Source: RI-92 sp037384645
GTDB taxonomy: Bacteria; Pseudomonadota; Gammaproteobacteria; UBA6429; Thiohalophilaceae
Reading direction: 5' to 3'
Assembly: GCA_037384645.1 (NCBI GenBank)
Contig: JARRNT010000089.1
Location: 1-8,150 of the forward strand
Length of the DNA stretch: 8,150 nucleotides
The number at the start of each line of letters is the position of its first letter. Positions within the stretch are counted from its first letter, which is position 1. Made by a program: the position numbers and the translations under genes. This document shows, piece by piece, positions 1 to 5,593 of the stretch. The notes beneath the pieces were generated by a model. That model was not told where the DNA came from. It saw only the letters and a list, made by a program, of their open reading frames with translations, and did not search any database.

Positions 1-552
1 CAGGGTGACGCCGCGATGCTCATGGGTCCAGAATGGCGGGAACAGGATCAATTTGCCTTGCTCGGGCTTGATCTTGATATCCTGGTAAAGAAATTCGGTT
101 TCACCACCGGGGCCGGGTACATCGTTCAGGTACCACAGCGCTACCAGCTGGCGCTGACTGAAATCATGGCTGCCGCCATCAATATGCCAGTGGTAGTGTT
201 CACCCGGATTGGTACGCTGGATGGCATAGCCCATATCCTTGAACGGCCCTTTGAAATAGGTAAAGGTCTCGCGAAACTCCTTGATCGCGATGCCGAGCGA
301 GTAAAACAGGGCACGGTCCACGTCTTTCCAGTGCTCCTTGCCGCTGACCACCAGGTCGGTGGATTTTTTGATTGAGGTGTCTTCCTGCGCCATCTGGCCA
401 ATCCGCCCCAGATACTGTTCGTCAGCATGCGCCTCAAAACGGCGAATCATTTCCTCGCAGGCTTCAGGGGGCAGGGCATGCCGTTTTTCGTAAACAAAAC
501 TGTTGGGTTTGACTTCGACAATCGTCGACAGGGGCTTGATGCGCTTTTCCAT
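1..552 (-). CDS. 2-oxoglutarate/Fe(II)-dependent oxygenase, prolyl-4-hydroxylase-like (3' end outside window)
   Basis: The 184 visible codons start at the ATG at 550-552 and stay open to base 1, so the C-terminus is missing. The protein looks like a soluble non-haem iron dioxygenase that couples 2-oxoglutarate decarboxylation to substrate hydroxylation. The double-stranded beta-helix fold is indicated by an HxD iron motif (His123, Asp125, in HWHIDGG), then a WYLND strand near 140-144, a GGETEF turn (149-154) and a distal FPPFWTHEHRG segment whose His177 would be the third iron ligand. The basic residue that anchors 2-oxoglutarate, usually about ten residues later, lies beyond the edge. There is no signal peptide. 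The start lies 25 bases after the stop of the 347-aa gene on the same strand, so co-transcription is likely; no clear Shine-Dalgarno precedes it. The substrate cannot be told: proline, lysine or a small molecule are all possible. Confidence 0.82.
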   Translation of the reverse strand, partial: MEKRIKPLSTIVEVKPNSFVYEKRHALPPEACEEMIRRFEAHADEQYLGRIGQMAQEDTSIKKSTDLVVSGKEHWKDVDRALFYSLGIAIKEFRETFTYFKGPFKDMGYAIQRTNPGEHYHWHIDGGSHDFSQRQLVALWYLNDVPGPGGETEFLYQDIKIKPEQGKLILFPPFWTHEHRGVTL

Positions 553-577
553 AATGATTTTGCTTGCGGGACTGGCG

Positions 578-1621
578 TTACAGACGTTTGCTTTCGATAT
601 AGTCGGTGAGTTCGGTCTGCAGATTATCCGGTTTCGTGGCCGCAATCTCCAGCACATTGCCGCAGACCTCTTCCCAGTGGGTTTTTCCCTCACTGGTCAA
701 ATCCTTGAATGCCTGCAAATCTCCCTGCTCGTGCCATTGTTGATAGGCCGTCATAAGCGACGGGAACAGATCTTTGCGCAGGTTGGTCAGGTTGCCGATA
801 TAAAAATGCAGCGATGCCACGTTTTCCTGCTCGAGCAAGGCGGGGAGGGTGGAGAGGGTATCGGCATAGTGATCGCGAATGGCGCGCAGCATCAGCGCCA
901 GCTTGGAATGGGGCAGCGACAGCAACAGTTCTTCCCAGGCATTACCCAGCACGTCATGCGCCCTGGCTTCGCCGATCTCATGCAGGACGGCGGCATTCAG
1001 TTCATTACGCGTGAGCTGTTCCAGCGCAGTATCCAGATCAGTTTCAAATGGGTAATAGGCGAGGGCTCGCCCCATGGCGTTATCCGGTCGGTTCCACAGC
1101 CATTGTTCGTATTTTTCCCACATCAGGCGGTAGAAGGCCTCGCGCCGGATGTAGATGGTTTTGCCCTGGCTCATGGCCGGTGGCGCGGTCAGATCCCGTG
1201 CGTATTCATCGGCTACCACGATGATCTCATAGTCATGGTGGTGTTCGCGTCGTTCCAGTACACCCAGGAAAAAGTGGGCAGCGTTGTCTCGACCCAGGCC
1301 GGCACTGTAGACCAGGTGTTGATCATGCAGGGTTTGATTAATGGCCGATGCATCGAAGGGATCAAATAACTGGTCGTGTACCGGGATTTTTTCGAAGTCC
1401 GCGTCCTGCAGGTTTTCCCACAAGGCTTCACGTTCGCGCAACCAGTTTCCCACCTCATCTCTGGGGATGTTATCACCGAAGTTGTAGCCATTTTCCCAGC
1501 GATAGAATTCACGCATCTTTAGCAGGTATACACACAGGGTATAGTTGCCGGCGGAATTGGCATCGGCGATGTGGCAGTTTTTCTGAACGGTTTGCTTAAT
1601 GTTGTGCAGGTCAAGACTCAT
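578..1621 (-). CDS. Conserved 347-aa protein, possibly Sfum_1244/DUF6866-like; function unknown
   Basis: This is a 347-residue soluble protein with no signal peptide or membrane segment. It opens with an N-terminal Cys-containing motif NCHIADA (15-21) and a WENGYNFG segment near residue 42. The middle part is rich in His and aromatic residues, including HHH and an LHEIGEA helix that could bind metal although it is not a canonical HExxH. From memory the N-terminal pattern resembles the family labelled Sfum_1244 or DUF6866 in proteobacteria; that is recall, not a search. The ATG at 1619-1621 is chosen because the NCHIADA motif sits at the expected distance from it, although no good Shine-Dalgarno is seen. 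It is the first gene of a minus-strand unit with the 2-oxoglutarate oxygenase (25-base gap), which suggests a shared pathway. A long open frame on the opposite strand at 503-1369 is a shadow. Confidence 0.8.
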   Translation of the reverse strand: MSLDLHNIKQTVQKNCHIADANSAGNYTLCVYLLKMREFYRWENGYNFGDNIPRDEVGNWLREREALWENLQDADFEKIPVHDQLFDPFDASAINQTLHDQHLVYSAGLGRDNAAHFFLGVLERREHHHDYEIIVVADEYARDLTAPPAMSQGKTIYIRREAFYRLMWEKYEQWLWNRPDNAMGRALAYYPFETDLDTALEQLTRNELNAAVLHEIGEARAHDVLGNAWEELLLSLPHSKLALMLRAIRDHYADTLSTLPALLEQENVASLHFYIGNLTNLRKDLFPSLMTAYQQWHEQGDLQAFKDLTSEGKTHWEEVCGNVLEIAATKPDNLQTELTDYIESKRL

Positions 1622-1673
1622 GGCTGTAACGGACTTACCAGTCGACTACTTGGAGTGACTTCAGTTACCCAGT

Positions 1674-1704
1674 AAAATACCCAAATCAATCCTAGCATGG
1701 TCAA
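1674..1704 (-). promoter_or_regulatory. Candidate promoter for the minus-strand 347-aa/oxygenase unit
   Basis: Read on the minus strand there is a TTGACC box (1699-1704) and a TATTTT box (1674-1679), separated by 19 bases, about 50 bases before the start codon. The boxes match 5/6 and 4/6 of the sigma-70 consensus, but the spacer is two bases too long. This is a weak prediction in the 163-base divergent intergenic region. Confidence 0.25.
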
Positions 1705-1734
1705 CTTCCTGCTGCCACACGATTGTCGGCCCGA

Positions 1735-1763
1735 TTGACCTAATAACCTCATGATTTTATTGA
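1735..1763 (+). promoter_or_regulatory. Candidate promoter for the 182-aa gene
   Basis: A TTGACC -35-like box (1735-1740, 5/6 match) is followed after 17 bases by TATTGA (1758-1763), a poor -10. The surroundings (1741-1770) are AT-rich. The element lies just upstream of the Shine-Dalgarno AGGAG at 1774-1778. The position is plausible but the -10 is weak. Confidence 0.3.
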
Positions 1764-1784
1764 TTATTCAAACAGGAGTAGAGT

Positions 1785-2333
1785 GTGCGAGTCAGAAGTA
1801 AGTGGAATCGCAAGGACAAGACCCATAGCGTGGAGGAGATCGGCGCGGCACTGGCGTTTATTGCTTTCAGGATCGCACAGAATGGCGTGCTGACCCTGGA
1901 GAACAACGACTACCAGACGGACACGCAGGTCCAGCGCCTGCAAATCATTGCCGAGTTTCTGTATTTCACGATTCATATCATCGACCGTATGACCATTGAG
2001 CGCTTCAACGAAGAAGACCGCATGCGTTTCATGACCGAGCTGGCGAGCAAGAGTGCCAAGCACATGGAAGACAATATGCGGGATATTCTCGGCAAGGGCG
2101 ATTACCGCCAGGGCTTTATCGACACGCTCAACCAGCGTATGGGCGACTATGCGGAATTTCAGTATGACGAAGAGGACGGTCCGAGTTTCCCTATGCGCCG
2201 TTTCTTTGGTGACCTCGTGACCCAGCAGATGGGAGAGAAAAACAAGCGTTGGGTGTCGGATCAGATTATCGATATTGAAGTGCCGGAAATCCTCGGCACG
2301 CTTAATCGTTCCTTACCAAACCTGTTTATGTGA
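1785..2333 (+). CDS. Uncharacterised 182-aa helical cytoplasmic protein
   Basis: I do not recognise this family with certainty. The frame begins with GTG at 1785, chosen because AGGAG at 1774-1778 lies six bases upstream; another GTG overlaps it at 1783 in a different frame. The protein has a basic N-terminus (RVRSKWNRKDK), then a hydrophobic alanine-rich helix (AALAFIAFRIA, about 21-31), a helical middle with FLYFTIHIIDRM, and a strongly charged second half with an acidic DEEDG stretch and a conserved-looking FPMRRFFGD segment. There is no signal peptide, and the hydrophobic stretches are too short or too polar for membrane segments. It stands alone as a single transcription unit: divergent from the 347-aa gene and ended by the terminator at 2354-2388. 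Coding character and a good Shine-Dalgarno support it as real; no role can be assigned. Confidence 0.8.
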   Translation: MRVRSKWNRKDKTHSVEEIGAALAFIAFRIAQNGVLTLENNDYQTDTQVQRLQIIAEFLYFTIHIIDRMTIERFNEEDRMRFMTELASKSAKHMEDNMRDILGKGDYRQGFIDTLNQRMGDYAEFQYDEEDGPSFPMRRFFGDLVTQQMGEKNKRWVSDQIIDIEVPEILGTLNRSLPNLFM

Positions 2334-2353
2334 TCCGTATTTACAATGTCGCA

Positions 2354-2388
2354 AATAAAAAAGGCGGGGTGTCCCCGCCTTTTTTATT
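2354..2388. terminator. Strong bidirectional Rho-independent terminator
   Basis: A perfect 16-bp stem (2354-2369 with 2373-2388) encloses a three-base TGT loop. The core is GGCGGGG/CCCCGCC, flanked by six A on the left and six T on the right, so a U-tract follows the hairpin when transcribed from either strand. It lies 20 bases after the stop of the 182-aa gene and 20 bases after the stop of the converging 69-aa gene, and would end both units. Confidence 0.95.
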
Positions 2389-2408
2389 AATGCAATAGAA
2401 TCAGGTCT

Positions 2409-2618
2409 TTATTTCTTGACCCAGTTCTTGAAGTTATCAGCATTTTTTTCGGCGCCGTCGCCATAACCGGCTTCATAGGCTTCGGTAATGCGCTGTTCTT
2501 CACGCTTCGGGTTAATCAGGAAGCCACCTTGCCAACCTTGAATGTACTCAGGGTCAACACCGGCTTTTTCCATGGCGTCAACGGCGTCGTGGTAAATCTT
2601 AAGTTGCGCTGGGTTCAT
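2409..2618 (-). CDS. Small 69-aa protein with two Y-x2-G-aromatic-x2-G motifs
   Basis: A short but well-supported gene: ATG at 2616-2618 is preceded by GAGGAG (2625-2630) at six-base spacing, and it ends with TAA just before the shared terminator. The product is charged and soluble, with no signal peptide and no cysteine. It carries two similar motifs, YIQGWQGG (25-32) and YEAGYGDG (48-55), both Y-x2-G-[WY]-x2-G, joined by a polar linker, and ends in a basic NWVKK tail. The glycine/aromatic pattern is vaguely like ribosome modulation factor, but I would not assign it. It follows the TrpD2-like gene by 52 bases on the same strand and probably shares its transcript, although its strong Shine-Dalgarno would allow a higher yield. 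Function unknown. Confidence 0.8.
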   Translation of the reverse strand: MNPAQLKIYHDAVDAMEKAGVDPEYIQGWQGGFLINPKREEQRITEAYEAGYGDGAEKNADNFKNWVKK

Positions 2619-2670
2619 TGTTATCTCCTCTTAACGATCATTGCATGCATGTTTGTTTAACACTTGGTAA

Positions 2671-3801
2671 TCAACCGGCCTGGAAATGGGCCAGTGCCTT
2701 ACCGGAATCCAGAACTTTACGCACCATGTCCGCGGCGGCGGCCAAATCAGTCGCTTTGCCGAGATGGTGCAAACAAATGGCCGCAGAATATACCAGAGAA
2801 TCGCGGGCAGGTCCCGCCTTGCCTTGCAGGGCATCCAGACCATAGTTGGCGGCACGCGCTGCGGCTGCATCGGCATCGAAGGATGTGGCAATGGCATCAC
2901 CCTCGTTGGACACGCCGGGTAAATCTTTTGGCAGGGGTACCGCGCGACTGGATTGATCAATGCCCAGGGTCTTGGGGTCGAGATCCATGGACTGTTCTGC
3001 GCCACGGTCGTAAAAATAGAATAATTTGGCCGGCTGTTGCAGGGAAGGGATAATGCCGCCTTCCACACCCCGCACGATCATGGCGGAATCAAAACCGCTA
3101 TAGCGGGCCAGTTCAGCATAAATTGGCGGGTAGGCTTTATGCACGTAACCGGTTAAATGGTGAGTTTTCTTCTGGCCACGAATCGGGCCGATCAGGGTTT
3201 CGACTGTTGTGACCACCTGGCGCTTCACAATACGGGTCCGCAACGGTACCAAATTATGCAATTTGGGAGCAAAAGCGGCTTGATCTACATAAGCCCAGCC
3301 GATTTCAACTTCACCGAGCTGTTTCGCTGCACTGGCAACATCCAGATCGACCTGTTTTCCTGCTGCACGCAGGATTTTACGTTGGGTAATACCATATTTG
3401 GGGCCGACGATTTCGAGCCCGTGAGAAACAGAGGGGACGCCAAGTGATGCCATCACAGGTGCGACAAAGGCCGCCATGGGCAGGCCACGGGAATGGCCAT
3501 CGTAGGGATCGGCAATGTCGAGGACATCATCAACAGGGGCTTCAACAATATTGGCGGTGTCCTGAATTGCCTGGAGAACACCCTTGTATTCATCCAGCGT
3601 TTCGCGTTTCATGCGCAGGGCGATGAAGAATACTGCGGTCTGTACCGGGTCCGCCGTTTCTGAGAGGATCTGGGCCATAGCCGCATGTGCCTCGTCGAAA
3701 TTCAGGTCTTTGCTGTATTCCGGGCCAGTAGCGACCTTACCAATGCAGGATCGCATGGCACGTTGGGCGTCGCTCAGAGCTGGTATTGTTGCCGCGCTCA
3801 T
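2671..3801 (-). CDS. TrpD2/YbiB-like protein (glycosyltransferase family 3 / anthranilate phosphoribosyltransferase fold)
   Basis: The 376 residues follow the TrpD fold order: an N-terminal helical domain (about 10-80, with the LRMKRET segment at 62-68), then the alpha/beta domain. The catalytic motifs of biosynthetic TrpD are absent. Where GTGGD should be there is DPYDGHSRG (98-106), and KHGN is replaced by SHGLE (126-130). Segments such as HHLTGYVHKAYPPIY (214-228) and VRGVEGGI (243-250) match the layout I recall for E. coli YbiB (TrpD2), whose relatives bind nucleic acid rather than make phosphoribosyl-anthranilate. It is therefore unlikely to act in tryptophan synthesis, and no trp genes are nearby. 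The start ATG at 3799-3801 has TGAGGA (3808-3813) upstream. It is probably co-transcribed with the 69-aa gene. The ligand and role are unknown; automated annotation would tend to call it anthranilate phosphoribosyltransferase. Confidence 0.8.
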   Translation of the reverse strand: MSAATIPALSDAQRAMRSCIGKVATGPEYSKDLNFDEAHAAMAQILSETADPVQTAVFFIALRMKRETLDEYKGVLQAIQDTANIVEAPVDDVLDIADPYDGHSRGLPMAAFVAPVMASLGVPSVSHGLEIVGPKYGITQRKILRAAGKQVDLDVASAAKQLGEVEIGWAYVDQAAFAPKLHNLVPLRTRIVKRQVVTTVETLIGPIRGQKKTHHLTGYVHKAYPPIYAELARYSGFDSAMIVRGVEGGIIPSLQQPAKLFYFYDRGAEQSMDLDPKTLGIDQSSRAVPLPKDLPGVSNEGDAIATSFDADAAAARAANYGLDALQGKAGPARDSLVYSAAICLHHLGKATDLAAAADMVRKVLDSGKALAHFQAG

Positions 3802-3831
3802 GGGTTTTCCTCATTGCACAAGTGGGCGAAA

Positions 3832-3837
3832 GTATAG
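3832..3837 (-). promoter_or_regulatory. Candidate -10 box for the TrpD2-like gene
   Basis: Read on the minus strand this is TATACT (5/6 of the sigma-70 -10), 30 bases before the start codon. The matching -35 region is poor (about 3/6). It is a weak prediction. Confidence 0.3.
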
Positions 3838-3920
3838 CGATGTGGTTGATTTCTCTATATATCCCCATGGAGGGAGCGTTTCAAGGCCTGACTCGAAATA
3901 CCTGACTGTCCCGATTGGGA

Positions 3921-3926
3921 TATACT
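3921..3926 (+). promoter_or_regulatory. Candidate -10 box for the Sel1-repeat gene
   Basis: TATACT lies 72 bases before the ATG of the Sel1-repeat gene, in the 197-base divergent intergenic region. No convincing -35 sits at the right distance. A heptamer CCTGACT occurs twice just upstream (3887-3893 and 3901-3907, 14 bases apart) and might be a binding site for an activator. Confidence 0.25.
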
Positions 3927-3998
3927 CTGTCCGCCCGTATCCGGGTAGTTTAAGAATTTCTAATATACAGAATAACTTAGCGAACACTGAGGAGACTA

Positions 3999-4424
3999 AT
4001 GGCTGAACAAAATGACATTAATTACGCCAACGCCATGGCGGCGTTCGAGGCCAAGCAATTTTCCCGGGCCATGCAGCTGTTCATGCCCTTTGCCGAAGCC
4101 GGCGATGCCGATGCCCAGCACCGGGTCGCCATCATGCTACAAAACGGCCTGGGGATGGTGAAAAACTGCGAACAGGCCGTGCGCTGGATGAAGACCGCCG
4201 CGGAGCAGGGTCATGCCCTGGCTCAGCACGGCATTGGGTTCATGTACCTGGAAGGCGAGTGTGTCGACAAGGATGCCGCGGAAGCTGCAAAGTGGTTCAC
4301 CCTGGCAGCGGAACAGGGCCTGGCCGGTTCCCAGACCACCCTTGCAATGATGTACGAAGAAGGTAACGGCGTGGCCCAGGATCTGGAACAAGCCAAAAAG
4401 TGGTATGCCAAGGCTGGTTTCTAG
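3999..4424 (+). CDS. Sel1-repeat (TPR-like) protein, 141 aa
   Basis: The protein consists of an N-terminal TPR-like helix pair (about 5-35) followed by three Sel1-like repeats of 36, 36 and 34 residues (36-71, 72-107, 108-141). Each has the signature A-x2-L/I-G-x-M-Y-x2-G-x-G-V followed by A-x2-W. Such repeats form an alpha-solenoid used for protein-protein contacts. There is no signal peptide, unlike many secreted Sel1 proteins, so it is likely cytoplasmic. GAGGAG (3989-3994) lies four bases before the ATG and decides the start. It precedes the AAA+ gene by 60 bases on the same strand with no terminator visible, so it may be the first gene of the ATPase/VWA operon and an adaptor for it; that link is inference. 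Confidence 0.9.
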   Translation: MAEQNDINYANAMAAFEAKQFSRAMQLFMPFAEAGDADAQHRVAIMLQNGLGMVKNCEQAVRWMKTAAEQGHALAQHGIGFMYLEGECVDKDAAEAAKWFTLAAEQGLAGSQTTLAMMYEEGNGVAQDLEQAKKWYAKAGF

Positions 4425-4484
4425 CCGGTCGTTACCTGAATGAAGATTCTGTTATTTATTGCTGTATAGAAAGGTTGTTGCATC

Positions 4485-5408
4485 ATGCGCCCAGCTCATC
4501 TCGCCCAGGTTCTCGATAAAGAATTCGCCAGTACCCTCGCCGGACATCATACCCCGGTGATGTTGTGGGGGCCGCCGGGGGTGGGTAAATCCCAGATGAT
4601 TGCCCAGGTGGCGGCCAAGCACGAGGTGCCACTCATCGATATTCGTCTCTCGCAAATGGAGCCGTCTGACTTGCGCGGGATCCCGTTTCGCTCCGGCGAA
4701 CTGGTGGAGTGGGCCATCCCGGCGATGTTGCCCGATGCCGAGCGCCACGGGCCTGCCGGTATCCTGTTTCTCGACGAGATCACCTCGGCGCCGCCCAGTG
4801 TGTCGGCCGCCGCTTATCAATTGATCCTGGATCGGCGCCTGGGGGCTTATGAGATTCCGGATGGCTGGGCGATTTTTGCTGCTGGTAATCGCCAGGGCGA
4901 TCGCGGCGTGACCTATACCATGCCGGCGCCGCTGGCCAATCGTTTTTCCCACTTTGATTTCGATATCAACACCGACGACTGGGTGGCCTGGGCCTATCGC
5001 AACGGCATCGATGATCGCATTATCGCCTTTATTCGTTTTCGTCCCGAATTGTTGTTTGATTTCGACCCGGCGCATAACCCGGCGGCCTTCCCGTCACCGC
5101 GTTCGTGGGAGTTTGCCCATCGCGCCTTGCAGAAGTTCGAGCACCCGCATGAGTTATTGCTGGGTTCGTTGCAGGCCTGCGTTGGCCAGGCCGCGGGGAT
5201 CGAGGTGAAGGCCTTTATCGATAACCTTGATCAAATGCCGGACCTGGATGCCATTGTGCGCGGCGAAAAGATCCCGGCGCCCAAGGAGATCGATCACCTT
5301 CCCACAGAAGGAAATGGGCGTGATGCTGGTGAGCGACATGCACCGCGCCATCGGCGAAGACATCTTTTCCGTACCGGAATTTGCTACCTGGTCAAATCAG
5401 GTCGCTGA
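4485..5408 (+). CDS. MoxR-type AAA+ ATPase, C-terminus altered by an apparent frameshift
   Basis: An ATPase expected to form a hexameric ring and remodel partner proteins together with a VWA protein. Visible motifs are Walker A GPPGVGKS (29-36), Walker B ILFLDE (93-98), sensor 1 Asn135 in AAGNRQ, a putative arginine finger Arg153 in LANRF, and sensor 2 Arg206 in SPRSWEF. All are intact. The start ATG at 4485 has AAAGG at 4470-4474 with somewhat long spacing. After residue 272 (Leu of EIDHL) the encoded tail becomes Arg/His-rich and atypical, while the +1 frame reads as a natural C-terminus to a TAA at 5428-5430. The intended product would be about 314 residues. The gene is followed by the metallopeptidase/VWA gene, the usual partner, with a repeat element between them. 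No protease or substrate is identifiable. Confidence 0.88.
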   Translation: MRPAHLAQVLDKEFASTLAGHHTPVMLWGPPGVGKSQMIAQVAAKHEVPLIDIRLSQMEPSDLRGIPFRSGELVEWAIPAMLPDAERHGPAGILFLDEITSAPPSVSAAAYQLILDRRLGAYEIPDGWAIFAAGNRQGDRGVTYTMPAPLANRFSHFDFDINTDDWVAWAYRNGIDDRIIAFIRFRPELLFDFDPAHNPAAFPSPRSWEFAHRALQKFEHPHELLLGSLQACVGQAAGIEVKAFIDNLDQMPDLDAIVRGEKIPAPKEIDHLPTEGNGRDAGERHAPRHRRRHLFRTGICYLVKSGR

Positions 5409-5430
5409 TTTGATGTTATACGAAGCGTAA
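5302..5430 (+). other. Out-of-frame native C-terminus of the AAA+ ATPase
   Basis: In the frame starting at 5302 the sequence reads PQKEMGVMLVSDMHRAIGED and on to a helix ending in ADLMLYEA and TAA. This looks like a genuine amphipathic C-terminal helix pair, whereas the annotated frame gives an Arg/His-rich tail. Removing one C from the CCC at 5301-5303 changes CTT CCC ACA to CTT CCA CAG AAG and joins the two frames as HLPQKEMGV. It therefore represents the last 42 codons of the original gene. Confidence 0.82.
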
Positions 5431-5450
5431 ATTTTAATTGAAAATGACTC

Positions 5451-5582
5451 AACGCAGAGGCGCAGAGTACGCGGAGATCGCAAAGTAAAAGATCATATAT
5501 CAATATCGTTATCTGCGTGAGTCATTTAGGTTTATGAATGTTTTTACCTTTGCGTACTCTGCGGTCTCCGCGTCTCTGCGTT
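5451..5582. repeat. 132-bp inverted-repeat element built of CGCAGAG units (MITE/REP-like)
   Basis: Two 35-base arms (5451-5485 and 5548-5582) are inverted copies matching at 28 of 35 positions. Each arm contains four CGCAGAG-type units spaced 8-9 bases apart (CGCAGAG, CGCAGAG, CGCGGAG, CGCAAAG on the left). The 62-base spacer is AT-rich and non-coding. The element fills most of the 163-base gap between the ATPase and VWA genes. No transposase is present, so if mobile it would move in trans. Similar CGCAGAG-rich palindromes occur as dispersed repeats in many environmental bacterial genomes, as far as I recall. Confidence 0.85.
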
Positions 5583-5593
5583 AAACACAGCCT

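Noticed and set aside
16..375. A 119-codon plus-strand open frame
   Set aside because: It is antisense to the oxygenase frame, which carries the HxD and distal His motifs; the plus frame is its shadow.
503..1369. A 288-codon plus-strand open frame
   Set aside because: It lies antisense to the 347-aa gene, has no Shine-Dalgarno, and its product lacks family features, whereas the minus-strand frame has a recognisable motif and forms a unit with the oxygenase.
2642..2650. TGCATGCA palindrome as an operator
   Set aside because: It is only eight bases long, lies between two co-directional genes, and is expected by chance; no second copy is seen nearby.
2671..3801. Biosynthetic anthranilate phosphoribosyltransferase (trpD)
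   Set aside because: The PRPP-binding GTGGD and KHGN motifs are missing and no tryptophan genes are nearby.
4452..5075. A 207-codon minus-strand open frame
   Set aside because: It overlaps the AAA+ gene completely. The plus strand has all the Walker and sensor motifs, so this is a GC-driven shadow.
5301..5320. Programmed ribosomal frameshifting in the ATPase gene
   Set aside because: There is no X-XXY-YYZ slippery heptamer and no clear downstream pseudoknot; a simple one-base insertion in CCC explains it better.
5451..5582. CRISPR array
   Set aside because: The CGCAGAG units are 8-9 bases apart with no spacers of 25-40 bases, and the arms are inverted rather than direct.
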